Part shown: one piece after another, positions 21,680 to 34,311 of the stretch
Numbering within the stretch: the first letter of the stretch is position 1
Layout of the letters: each line of letters opens with the position of its first letter
DNA from: Limnoperna fortunei
Lineage: Eukaryota; Mollusca; Bivalvia; Mytilida; Modiolidae
Reading direction: 5' to 3'
Length of the DNA: 64,000 nucleotides
NCBI GenBank assembly: GCA_944474755.1
Contig: OX104124.1
Coordinates: 24,898,452 to 24,962,451 of the forward strand
Translations under genes and position numbers: made by a program
The notes under the pieces: generated by a model
Told to the model about the DNA's origin: nothing
Seen by the model: the letters and a program-made list of their open reading frames with translations, nothing else
The model's database searches: none

Positions 21680-24600
21680 CTGGCCTGGAGAATATATAAA
21701 ATGGTTCTCAGTACTTGTTGTATAATAGTACAGTACTGGCCTGGAGAAGTTATAAAATGGTTCTCAGTACTTGTTGTATAATAGTACAGTACTGGCCTGG
21801 AGAATATATAAAATGGTTCTCAGTACTTGTTGTATAATAGTACAGTACTGGCCTGGAGAATATATAAAATGGTTCTCAGTACTTGATTTATAATAGTACA
21901 GTACTGGCCTGGAGAATATATAAAATGGTTCTCAGTACTTGTTGTATAATAGTACAGTACTGGCCTGGAGAATATATAAAATGGTTCTCAGTACTTGTTG
22001 TATAATAGTACAGTACTGGCCTGGAGAATATATAAAATGGTTCTCAGTACTTGTTGTATAATAGTACAGTACTGGCCTGGAGAAGTTATAAAATGGTTCT
22101 CAGTACTTGTTATATAATAGTACAGTACTGGCCTGGAGAATATATAAAATGGTTCTCAGTACTTGTTGTATAATAGTACAGTACTGGCCTGGAGAATATA
22201 TAAAATGGTTCTCAGTACTTGTTGTATAATAGTACAGTACTGGCCTGGAGAAGTTATAAAATGGTTCTCAGTACTTGTTGTATGATAGTACAGTACTGGC
22301 CTGGAGAATATATAAAATGGTTCTCAGTACTTGTTGTATAATAGTACAGTACTGGCCTGGAGAATATATAAAATGGTTCTCAGTACTTGTTGTATAATAG
22401 TACAGTACTGGCCTGGAGAAGTTATAAAATGGTTCTCAGTACTTGTTGTATAATAGTACAGTACTGGCCTGGAGAATATATAAAATGGTTCTCAGTACTT
22501 GTTGTATAATAGTACAGTACTGGCCTGGAGAATATATAAAATGGTTCTCAGTACTTGTTGTATAATAGTACAGTACTGGCCTGGAGAAGTTATCAAATGG
22601 TTCTCAGTACTTGTTGTATAATAGTACAGTACTGGCCTGGAGAAGTTATAAAATGGTTCTCAGTACTTGTTGTATAATAGTACAGTACTGGCCTGGAGAA
22701 TATATAAAATGGTTCTCAGTACTTGTTGTATAATAGTACAGTACTGGCCTGGAGAATATATAAAATGGTTCTCAGTATTTGACGTATAATAGTACAGTAC
22801 TGGCCTGGAGAAGTTATAAAATGGTTCTCAATACTTGTTGTATAATAGTACAGTACTGGCCTGGAGAATATATAAAATGGTTCTCAGTACTTGTTGTATA
22901 ATAGTACAGTACTGGCCTGGAGAATATATAAAATGGTTCTCAGTATTTGACGTATAATAGTACAGTACTGGCCTGGAGAATTTATAAAATGGTTCTCAGT
23001 ACTTGTTGTATAATAGTACAGTACTGGCCTGGAGAATATATAAAATGGTTCTCAGTACTTGTTGTATAATAGTACAGTACTGGCCTGGATAATATATAAA
23101 ATGGTTCTCAGTATTTGACGTATAATAGTACAGTACTGGCCTGGAGAAGTTATAAAATGGTTCTCAATACTTGTTGTATAATAGTACAGTACTGGCCTGG
23201 AGAATATATAAAATGGTTCTCAGTACTTGTTGTATAATAGTACAGTACTGGCCTGGAGAATATATAAAATGGTTCTCAGTACTTGTTGTATAATAGTACA
23301 GTACTGGCCTGGAGAAGATATAAAATGGTTCTCAGTACTTGTTGTATAATAGTACAGTACTGGCCTGGAGAAGATATAAAATGGTTCTCAATACTTGTTG
23401 TATAATAGTACAGTACTGGCCTGGAGAATATATAAAATGGTTCTCAGTACTTGTTGTATAATAGTACAGTACTGGCCTGGAGAAGTTATAAAATGGTTCT
23501 CAGTATTTGACGTATAACAGTATAGTACTGGCCTGGAGAATATATAAAATGGTTCTCAGTACTTGTTGTATAATAGTACAGTACTGGCCTGGAGAAGATA
23601 TAAAATGGTTCTCAGTACTTGTTGTATAATAGTACAGTACTGGCCTGGAGAAGTTATAAAATGGTTCTCAGTATTTGACGTATAACAGTATAGTACTGGC
23701 CTGGAGAATATATAAAATGGTTCTCACTACTTGTTGTATAATAGTACAGTACTGGCCTGGAGAAGTTATAAAATGGTTCTCAATACTTGTTGTATAATAG
23801 TACAGTACTGGCCTGGAGAATATATAAAATGGTTCTCAGTACTTGTTGTATAATAGTACAGTACTGGCCTGGAGAAGATATAAAATGGTTCTCAGTACTT
23901 GTTGTATAATAGTACAGTACTGGCCTGGAGAAGATATAAAATGGTTCTCAATACTTGTTGTATAATAGTACAGTACTGGCCTGGAGAATATATAAAATGG
24001 TTCTCAGTACTTGTTATATAATAGTACAGTACTGGCCTGGAGAATATATAAAATGGTTCTCAGTACTTGTTGTATAATAGTACAGTACTGGCCTGGAGAA
24101 GATATAAAATGGTTCTCAGTATTTGACGTATAACAGTATAGTACTGGCCTGGAGAAGTTATAAAATGGTTCTCAGTATTTGACGTATAACAGTATAGTAC
24201 TGGCCTGGAGAATATATAAAATGGTTCTCAGTACTTGTTGTATAATAGTACAGTACTGGCCTGGAGAAGTTATAAAATGGTTCTCAGTACTTGTTGTATA
24301 ATAGTACAGTACTGGCCTGGAGAATATATAAAATGGTTCTCAGTACTTGTTGTATAATAGTACAGTACTGGCCTGGAGAATATATAAAATGGTTCTCAGT
24401 ACTTGATTTATAATAGTACAGTACTGGCCTGGAGAATATATAAAATGGTTCTCAGTACTTGTTGTATAATAGTACAGTACTGGCCTGGAGAATATATAAA
24501 ATGGTTCTCAGTACTTGTTGTATAATAGTACAGTACTGGCCTGGAGAATATATAAAATGGTTCTCAGTACTTGTTGTATAATAGTACAGTACTGGCCTGG

Positions 24601-26720
24601 AGAAGTTATAAAATGGTTCTCAGTACTTGTTATATAATAGTACAGTACTGGCCTGGAGAATATATAAAATGGTTCTCAGTACTTGTTGTATAATAGTACA
24701 GTACTGGCCTGGAGAATATATAAAATGGTTCTCAGTACTTGTTGTATAATAGTACAGTACTGGCCTGGAGAAGTTATAAAATGGTTCTCAGTACTTGTTG
24801 TATGATAGTACAGTACTGGCCTGGAGAATATATAAAATGGTTCTCAGTACTTGTTGTATAATAGTACAGTACTGGCCTGGAGAATATATAAAATGGTTCT
24901 CAGTACTTGTTGTATAATAGTACAGTACTGGCCTGGAGAAGTTATAAAATGGTTCTCAGTACTTGTTGTATAATAGTACAGTACTGGCCTGGAGAATATA
25001 TAAAATGGTTCTCAGTACTTGTTGTATAATAGTACAGTACTGGCCTGGAGAATATATAAAATGGTTCTCAGTACTTGTTGTATAATAGTACAGTACTGGC
25101 CTGGAGAAGTTATCAAATGGTTCTCAGTACTTGTTGTATAATAGTACAGTACTGGCCTGGAGAAGTTATAAAATGGTTCTCAGTACTTGTTGTATAATAG
25201 TACAGTACTGGCCTGGAGAATATATAAAATGGTTCTCAGTACTTGTTGTATAATAGTACAGTACTGGCCTGGAGAATATATAAAATGGTTCTCAGTATTT
25301 GACGTATAATAGTACAGTACTGGCCTGGAGAAGTTATAAAATGGTTCTCAATACTTGTTGTATAATAGTACAGTACTGGCCTGGAGAATATATAAAATGG
25401 TTCTCAGTACTTGTTGTATAATAGTACAGTACTGGCCTGGAGAATATATAAAATGGTTCTCAGTATTTGACGTATAATAGTACAGTACTGGCCTGGAGAA
25501 TTTATAAAATGGTTCTCAGTACTTGTTGTATAATAGTACAGTACTGGCCTGGAGAATATATAAAATGGTTCTCAGTACTTGTTGTATAATAGTACAGTAC
25601 TGGCCTGGATAATATATAAAATGGTTCTCAGTATTTGACGTATAATAGTACAGTACTGGCCTGGAGAAGTTATAAAATGGTTCTCAATACTTGTTGTATA
25701 ATAGTACAGTACTGGCCTGGAGAATATATAAAATGGTTCTCAGTACTTGTTGTATAATAGTACAGTACTGGCCTGGAGAATATATAAAATGGTTCTCAGT
25801 ACTTGTTGTATAATAGTACAGTACTGGCCTGGAGAAGATATAAAATGGTTCTCAGTACTTGTTGTATAATAGTACAGTACTGGCCTGGAGAAGATATAAA
25901 ATGGTTCTCAATACTTGTTGTATAATAGTACAGTACTGGCCTGGAGAATATATAAAATGGTTCTCAGTACTTGTTGTATAATAGTACAGTACTGGCCTGG
26001 AGAAGTTATAAAATGGTTCTCAGTATTTGACGTATAACAGTATAGTACTGGCCTGGAGAATATATAAAATGGTTCTCAGTACTTGTTGTATAATAGTACA
26101 GTACTGGCCTGGAGAAGATATAAAATGGTTCTCAGTACTTGTTGTATAATAGTACAGTACTGGCCTGGAGAAGTTATAAAATGGTTCTCAGTATTTGACG
26201 TATAACAGTATAGTACTGGCCTGGAGAATATATAAAATGGTTCTCAGTACTTGTTGTATAATAGTACAGTACTGGCCTGGAGAAGTTATAAAATGGTTCT
26301 CAATACTTGTTGTATAATAGTACAGTACTGGCCTGGAGAATATATAAAATGGTTCTCAGTACTTGTTGTATAATAGTACAGTACTGGCCTGGAGAAGATA
26401 TAAAATGGTTTTCAGTACTTGTTGTATAATAGTACAGTACTGGCCTGGAGAAGATATAAAATGGTTCTCAATACTTGTTGTATAATAGTACAGTACTGGC
26501 CTGGAGAATATATAAAATGGTTCTCAGTACTTGTTATATAATAGTACAGTACTGGCCTGGAGAATATATAAAATGGTTCTCAGTACTTGTTGTATAATAG
26601 TACAGTACTGGCCTGGAGAAGATATAAAATGGTTCTCAGTATTTGACGTATAATAGTATAGTACTGGCCTGGAGAAGTTATAAAATGGTTCTCAGTATTT
26701 GACGTATAACAGTATAGTAC
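21680..26720. repeat. Higher-order duplication in the satellite, 2520-bp period
   Basis: Two blocks of 45 monomers match at an offset of exactly 2520 bases. Diagnostic rare variants repeat at that spacing: TGATTTATAATAG at 21884/24404 and GTATGATAG at 22281/24801. Identity appears very high. Confidence 0.88.
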
Positions 26721-29470
26721 TGGCCTGGAGAATATATAAAATGGTTCTCAGTACTTGTTGTATAATAGTACAGTACTGGCCTGGAGAAGATATAAAATGG
26801 TTCTCAATACTTGTTGTATAATAGTACAGTACTGGCCTGGAGAAGTTATAAAATGGTTCTCAGTATTTGACGTATAATAGTACAGTACTGGCCTGGAGAA
26901 GTTATAAAATGGTTCTCAGTATTTGACGTATAACAGTATAGTACTGGCCTGGAGAAGTTATAAAATGGTTCTCAGTATTTGACGTATATTAGTACAGTAC
27001 TGGCCTGGAGAAGTTATAAAATGGTTCTCAGTACTTGTTGTATAATAGTACAGTACTGGCCTGGAGAAGTTATAAAATGGCTCTCAGTACTTGTTGTATA
27101 ATAGTACAGTACTGGCCTGGAGAATATATAAAATGGTTCTCAGTACTTGTTGTATAATAGTACATTACTGGCCTGGAGAAGTTATAAAATGGTTCTCAGT
27201 ATTTGACGTATAATAGTACAGTACTGGCCTGGAGAAGTTATAAAATGGTTCTCAGTATTTGACGTATAACAGTATAGTACTGGCCTGGAGAAGTTATAAA
27301 ATGGTTCTCAGTATTTTACGTATAATAGTACAGTACTGGCCTGGAGAAGTTATAAAATGGTTCTCAGTATTTTACGTATAATAGTACAGTACTGGCCTGG
27401 AGAATATATAAAATGGTTCTCAGTATTTGACGTATAATAGTATAGTACTGGCCTGGAAAAGTTATAAAATGGTTCTCAGTATTTGACGTATAATAGTACA
27501 GTACTGGCCTGGAGAAGTTATAAAATGGTTCTCAGTATTTGACGTATAATAGTACAGTACTGGCCTGGAGAAGTTATAAAATGGTTCTCAGTATTTGACG
27601 TATAATAGTTCAGTACTGGCCTGTAGAAGTTATAAATTGGTTCTCAGTATTTGACGTATAATAGTACAGTACTGGCCTGGAGAAGTTATAAACTGGTTCT
27701 CAGTACTTGTTTTAAAATAGTACAGTACTGGCCTGGAGAAGTTATAAAATGGTTCTCAGTACTTGATGTGTAATAGTACAGTGCTGGCTAGAGAATTTAT
27801 AAAATGGTTTTCAGTACTTGTTGCATAATAGTACAGTACTGGCCTGGAGAAGTTATAAAATGGTTCTCAATACTTGTTGTATAATAGTACAGTACTGGCC
27901 TGGAGAATATATAAAATGGTTCTCAGTACTTGTTGTATAATAGTACAGTACTGGCCTGGAGAAGATATAAAATGGTTCTCAGTACTTGTTGTATAATAGT
28001 ACAGTACTGGCCTGGAGAAGATATAAAATGGTTCTCAATACTTGTTGTATAATAGTACAGTACTGGCCTGGAGAATATATAAAATGATTCTCAGTACTTG
28101 TTATATAATAGTACAGTACTGGCCTGGAGAATATATAAAATGGTTCTCAGTACTTGTTGTATAATAGTACAGTACTGGCCTGGAGAAGATATAAAATGGT
28201 TCTCAGTATTTGACGTATAACAGTATAGTACTGGCCTGGAGAAGTTATAAAATGGTTCTCAGTATTTGACGTATAACAGTATAGTACTGGCCTGGAGAAT
28301 ATATAAAATGGTTCTCAGTACTTGTTGTATAATAGTACAGTACTGGCCTGGAGAAGATATAAAATGGTTCTCAATACTTGTTGTATAATAGTACAGTACT
28401 GGCCTGGAGAAGTTATAAAATGGTTCTCAGTATTTGACGTATAATAGTACAGTACTGGCCTGGAGAAGTTATAAAATGGTTCTCAGTATTTGACGTATAA
28501 CAGTATAGTACTGGCCTGGAGAAGTTATAAAATGGTTCTCAGTATTTGACGTATAATAGTACAGTACTGGCCTGGAGAAGTTATAAAATGGTTCTCAGTA
28601 CTTGTTGTATAATAGTACAGTACTGGCCTGGAGAATATATAAAATGGTTCTCAGTACTTGTTGTATAATAGTACAGTACTGGCCTGGAGAAGTTATAAAA
28701 TGGCTCTCAGTACTTGTTGTATAATAGTACAGTACTGGCCTGGAGAATATATAAAATGGTTCTCAGTACTTGTTGTATAATAGTACATTACTGGCCTGGA
28801 GAAGTTATAAAATGGTTCTCAGTATTTGACGTATAATAGTACAGTACTGGCCTGGAGAAGTTATAAAATGGTTCTCAGTATTTGACGTATAACAGTATAG
28901 TACTGGCCTGGAGAAGTTATAAAATGGTTCTCAGTATTTTACGTATAATAGTACAGTACTGGCCCGGAGAAGTTATAAAATGGTTCTCAGTATTTTACGT
29001 ATAATAGTACAGTACTGGCCTGGAGAATATATAAAATGGTTCTCAGTATTTGACGTATAATAGTATAGTACTGGCCTGGAGAAGTTATAAAATGGTTCTC
29101 AGTATTTGACGTATAATAGTACAGTACTGGCCTGGAGAAGTTATAAAATGGTTCTCAGTATTTGACGTATAATAGTTCAGTACTTGCCTGTAGAAGTTAT
29201 AAATTGGTTCTCAGTATTTGACGTATAATAGTACAGTACTGGCCTGGAGAAGTTATAAAATGGTTCTCAGTATTTGACGTATAATAGTACAGTACTGGCC
29301 TGGAGAAGTTATAAACTGGTTCTCAGTACTTGTTTTAAAATAGTACAGTACTGGCCTGGAGAAGTTATAAAATGGTTCTCAGTCATTGATGTGTAATAGT
29401 ACAGTGCTGGCTAGAGAATTTATAAAATGGTTTTCAGTACTTGTTGCATAATAGTACAGTACTGGCCTGG
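26280..29470. repeat. Second higher-order duplication, about 1.57-1.62 kb
   Basis: Rare variants recur, such as TACATTACTGG at 27161 and 28784 and GTGCTGGCTAGAGAATTT near 27780 and 29404. The offset is about 1623 bases over most of the block but about 1566 near its left end, so one monomer was gained or lost. Confidence 0.75.
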
Positions 29471-29760
29471 AGAAGTTATAAAATGGTTCTCAGTGCTTTA
29501 ATTGTTGTACAATAGTACAATACTGACCTGGAGAAATTATAAAATGGTTCTCAGTGCTTTAATTGTTGTACAATAGTACAATACTGACCTGGAGAAATTA
29601 TAAAATGGTTCTCAGTGCTTTAATTGTTGTACACTAGTACAATACTGACCTGGAGAAATTATAAATTGGTTCTCAGTACTTGATGTGTAATAGTACCATA
29701 CTGACCTGGAGAATTTATAAAATGGTTCTGAGTACTTGTTGTATAATAGTACTGTATATA

Positions 29761-30070
29761 GATTGATTGAATGAATGTTTGCTTTACGTCCAGCGAGCAG
29801 TATTTCAGCTATATTCACGACGGGAACACGTTAACAGTATTGGGTAGGGTCGGAGAATTTAGCCTTTTGTAGCGGCTACAATTAGACTACTCGTTTTCTA
29901 AATCTATATAAGGGATCTTTATCGTGCAAGGAGCGTGGCACTCTTCAAACACGTTAACCACTAGGTTCCGCGGCCAGGCTTTCCGTATTATGACCTGACA
30001 ACCCCCAACGAGAGGGTCTCCCCTATCCGCCACCCGGGGACGCGCTGGGCTGCTCTGTGGGTCCAGCACT
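29761..30070 (+). mobile_element. Dispersed element inserted in the satellite (copy 1)
   Basis: About 310 bases that are not satellite. They begin GATTGATTGAATGAATG, then TTTACGTCCAGCGAGCAG and TTTCAGCTATATTCACGACG, and are more GC-rich towards the right end (GCCACCCGGGGACGCGCTGG). The left end resembles short remnants near 47717, 51870 (minus) and 56953, so it is a dispersed family. I see no A/B boxes or coding capacity and cannot classify it. Confidence 0.75.
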
Positions 30071-31138
30071 TTATAAAATGGTTCTCAGTATTTGTATAAT
30101 AGTACAGTACTGGCCTGGAGAATTTATAAAATGGTTCTCAGTACTAGTTTTATTATAGTATTGTAGTAGCCTGGAGAATTTATAAAATGGTTCACAGTAT
30201 TTGACGTATAATAATAGTACAGTACTGGCCTGGAGAAGTTACAAAATGGTTCTCAGTACTTGTTGTGTAATAGTACAGTACTGGCCTGGAGAATTTATAA
30301 AATGGTTCTCAGTATTTTACGTATAATAGTACAGTACTGGCCCGGAGAAGTTATAAAATGGTTCTCAGTATTTTACGTATAATAGTACAGTACTGGCCTG
30401 GAGAATATATAAAATGGTTCTCAGTATTTGACGTATAATAGTATAGTACTGGCCTGGAGAAGTTATAAAATGGTTCTCAGTATTTGACGTATAATAGTAC
30501 AGTACTGGCCTGGAGAAGTTATAAAATGGTTCTCAGTATTTGACGTATAATAGTTCAGTACTTGCCTGTAGAAGTTATAAATTGGTTCTCAGTATTTGAC
30601 GTATAATAGTACAGTACTGGCCTGGAGAAGTTATAAAATGGTTCTCAGTATTTGACGTATAATAGTACAGTACTGGCCTGGAGAAGTTATAAACTGGTTC
30701 TCAGTACTTGTTTTAAAATAGTACAGTACTGGCCTGGAGAAGTTATAAAATGGTTCTCAGTACTTGATGTGTAATAGTACAGTGCTGGCTAGAGAATTTA
30801 TAAAATGGTTTTCAGTACTTGTTGCATAATAGTACAGTACTGGCCTGGAGAAGTTATAAAATGGTTCTCAGTGCTTTAATTGTTGTACAATAGTACAATA
30901 CTGACCTGGAGAAATTATAAAATGGTTCTCAGTGCTTTAATTGTTGTACAATAGTACAATACTGACCTGGAGAAATTATAAAATGGTTCTCAGTGCTTTA
31001 ATTGTTGTACACTAGTACAATACTGACCTGGAGAAATTATAAATTGGTTCTCAGTACTTGATGTGTAATAGTACCATACTGACCTGGAGAATTTATAAAA
31101 TGGTTCTGAGTACTTGTTGTATAATAGTACTGTATATA

Positions 31139-31448
31139 GATTGATTGAATGAATGTTTGCTTTACGTCCAGCGAGCAGTATTTCAGCTATATTCACGACG
31201 GGAACACGTTAACAGTATTGGGAAGGGTCGGAGAATTTAGCCTTTTGTAGCGGCTACAATTAGACTACTCGTTTTCTAAATCTATATAAGGGATCTTTAT
31301 CGTGCAAGGAGCGTGGCACTCTTCAAACACGTTAACCACTAGGTTCCGCGGCCAGGCTTTCCGTATTATGACCTGACAACCCCCAACGAGAGGGTCTCCC
31401 CTATCCGCCACCCGGGGACGCGCTGGGCTGCTCTGTGGGTCCAGCACT
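31139..31448 (+). mobile_element. Dispersed element in the satellite (copy 2)
   Basis: Nearly identical copy of 29761-30070 carried along by the 1378-base tandem duplication, not an independent insertion, because the flanking satellite variants are duplicated too. Confidence 0.75.
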
Positions 31449-31904
31449 TTATAAAATGGTTCTCAGTATTTGTATAATAGTACAGTACTGGCCTGGAGAA
31501 TTTATAAAATGGTTCTCAGTACTAGTTTTATTATAGTATTGTAGTAGCCTGGAGAATTTATAAAATGGTTCACAGTATTTGACGTATAATAATAGTACAG
31601 TACTGGCCTGGAGAAGTTACAAAATGGTTCTCAGTACTTGTTGTGTAATAGTACAGTACTGGCCTGGAGAATTTATAAAATGGTTTTCAGTATTTGTATA
31701 ATAGTACAGTATTGGCCTGGAGAATTTATAAAATGGTTTTCAGTACTTGTTGTATTATAGTACAGTACTGGCCTGGAGAATTTATAAGGCTTGTACCTGT
31801 CACATTCTGGGTCACATTACCTAACAATGCCTGGAACTCAATTATCAGAGTTTTCTTACTAGTTAGCTATTTATTACTGATCACTGTGAGTCAGCACTAA
31901 GGGA

Positions 31905-33330
31905 GTGAGTTCACGTCCGACTTTAGTCAATGTATCTTACTTGACATTGACTGCCATCAGTGAGTTCACGTCCGACTTTAGTCAATGTATCTTACTTGAC
32001 ATTGACTGCCATCAGTGAGTTCACGTCCGACTTTAGTCAATGTATCTTACTTGACATTGACTGCCATCAGTGAGTTCACGTCCGACTTTAGTCAATGTAT
32101 CTTACTTGACATTGACTGCCATCAGTGAGTTCACGTCCGACTTTAGTCAATGTATCTTACTTGACATTGACTGCCATCAGTGAGTTCACGTCCGACTTTA
32201 GTCAATGTATCTTACTTGACATTGAATGCCATCAGTGAGTTCACGTCCGACTTTAGTCAATGTATCTTACTTGACATTGACTGCCATCATTGAGTTCACG
32301 TCCGACTTTAGTCAATGTATCTTACTTGACATTGACTGCGATCAGTGAGTTCACGTCCGACTTTAGTCAATGTATCTTACTTGACATTGACTGCCATCAG
32401 TGAGTTCACGTCCGACTTTAGTCAATGTATCTTACTTGACATTGACTGCCATCAGTGAGTTCACGTCCGACTTTAGTCAATGTATCTTACTTGACATTGA
32501 CTGCCATCAGTGAGTTCACGTCCGACTTTAGTCAATGTATCTTACTTGACATTGACTGCCATCAGTGAGTTCACGTCCGACTTTAGTCAATGTATCTTAC
32601 TTGACATTGACTGCCATCAGTGAGTTCACGTCCGACTTTAGTCAATGTATCTTACTTGACATTGACTGCCATCAGTGAGTTCACGTCCGACTTTAGTCAA
32701 TGTATCTTACTTGACATTGACTGCCATCAGTGAGTTCACGTCCGACTTTAGTCAATGTATCTTACTTGACATTGACTGCCATCAGTGAGTTCACGTCCGA
32801 CTTTAGTCAATGTATCTTACTTGACATTGACTGCCATCAGTGAGTTCACGTCCGACTTTAGTCAATGTATCTTACTTGACATTGACTGCCATCAGTGAGT
32901 TCACGTCCGACTTTAGTCAATGTATCTTACTTGACATTGACTGCCATCAGTGAGTTCACGTCCGACTTTAGTCAATGTATCTTACTTGACATTGACTGCC
33001 ATCAGTGAGTTCACGTCCGACTTTAGTCAATGTATCTTACTTGACATTGACTGCCATCAGTGAGTTCACGTCCGACTTTAGTCAATGTATCTTACTTGAC
33101 ATTGACTGCCATCAGTGAGTTCACGTCCGACTTTAGTCAATGTATCTTACTTGACATTGACTGCCATCAGTGAGTTCACGTCCGACTTTAGTCAATGTAT
33201 CTTACTTGACATTGACTGCGATCAGTGAGTTCACGTCCGACTTTAGTCAATGTATCTTACTTGACATTGACTGCCATCAGTGAGTTCACGTCCGACTTTA
33301 GTCAATGTATCTTACTTGACATTGACTGCC
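31905..33330. repeat. 55-bp satellite array, about 26 copies
   Basis: Monomers are almost identical over 1.4 kb; I saw only a few substitutions (GACTGCG for GACTGCC, CATCATTGAG, GAATGCC). Each contains a perfect 9-base inverted repeat, AGTCAATGT and ACATTGACT, separated by 10 bases. The array begins 116 bases after the 56-bp satellite ends but shares no obvious sequence with it. Confidence 0.97.
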
Positions 33331-34146
33331 AGCATTTCTTATGATGATCCATGTTTTTATTTCAGCTTTATTTTTAACTCTAATTCTAATATGACGTCCT
33401 TCAAACGCTTTGGAAACACACATCTATTTAAATATTCAACAAAATACGGCTGTTCCAGCCATTTCAAAAACCCCCGTGTGTTGATGTTTTTGCTTTAAAA
33501 TTTATTTTATTTTGTACCTTTGTAAGAAAATCCAATAGATAACACGTTTTCACGATATCAAGTCCTTTTTCTATTCTATGCCTTTATTGTTTACATGTTA
33601 CAAGTCTTCCTTGACTTTAGCTACGTTGTGTATTCAAGGGATGTTGCGTTGTTTACAATGACGTTCAATGCAAACCGCGAGACTTTTCCCGCCCCCACCA
33701 CAAACGAATTTACCGTTACGTATCAAAATGAAAACGCAACCGAATTTCAAAATGTTGATTAATTGTGGAAAATAACTGTCGATTTAAATTTGCCCCATTG
33801 TGGATCTAAAACAGGAGCATAAGATCGACCAAATGCGGTAAGCGGTTTTGATTTCTCACGCAAACACAGCAACACATGAACAATCCCAGACACGCCACAC
33901 GGCGACTGATGTAATGAAGCATTTAATTTTGTCGTTCTTTGTTTTGATTTTTAAATTTTATTTTAAATGTTAATAAATATGTTTGTTTGTTTTTAATTTA
34001 TATTTCTTCGTTTTTTCTACTAAGTTTTACACGAGAAATATAATAATTTCGAAACAAGGGAGGTTCTAGGAAATTGGAACAGCCAAAATAAACCTTTACC
34101 TAGGTAGTCGCGAAATGTAAAATTTCTGTATTTTCATATCAGAATC
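33331..34146. other. Non-coding DNA with remnant of a foldback element
   Basis: No gene seen. Bases 33640-33870 are a diverged relative of the foldback element at 39364-39955: both have AACCGCGAGACTTTTCCCGCC, a TTAATTGTGGAAAATAA-like block, and GACCAAATGCGGTA-like sequence in the same order. Confidence 0.55.
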
Positions 34147-34311
34147 GAAATAATTCATGGCTGCCCCAATTTTATGGATTATTTAAATATGGGTAAGCAT
34201 TATATTCATGATATTTTACCATTCGCTAACGCTCATGGCAAAATATTCATGAATATAATGCCTACCCATATTTAAATAATCCATATAATTGGGGCAGCCA
34301 TGAATTATTTC
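34147..34311. repeat. Near-perfect palindrome, about 75-base arms
   Basis: GAAATAATTCATGGCTGCCC at the left end is exactly inverted at the right end, and pairing continues through TTATTTAAATATGGGTA to a centre near ATTCGCTAACGCTCATGG. It looks like a small foldback MITE; no target duplication was identified. Confidence 0.85.

Larger units (their letters stand above)
28924..31679. repeat. Tandem duplication, two 1378-bp units including a dispersed element
   Basis: 28924-30301 and 30302-31679 match at a constant 1378-base offset with few differences, for example GGGTAGGG versus GGGAAGGG in the embedded element. Each unit holds divergent satellite monomers plus one complete copy of the dispersed element. 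Confidence 0.9.
19951..31788. repeat. 56-bp satellite array, about 200 monomers
   Basis: The monomer has a TGGTTCTCAGTACTTG block, a TATAATAGTACAGTACTGG block and a CCTGGAGAATATATAAAA block. CAGTACT and AGTACTG form a 7-base dyad spaced by 16 bases. Variant monomers recur in a fixed order, for example GAAGTTATA or GAAGATATA for GAATATATA, and TATTTGACGTATAACAGTAT for the middle part. This reveals higher-order duplications. The array becomes more divergent to the right and is interrupted twice by the same dispersed element. Confidence 0.97.

Noticed and set aside
29887..30069. 60-codon minus-strand open frame in the dispersed element, repeated at 31265
   Set aside because: The repetition is due to the 1378-base duplication and is not evidence of coding.
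19951..31788. Calling the 56-bp satellite a centromere
   Set aside because: Size and higher-order structure are compatible, but nothing in the sequence alone proves centromere function.
19951..33330. CRISPR-like array
   Set aside because: These are gapless tandem repeats without unique spacers, in a eukaryotic context.
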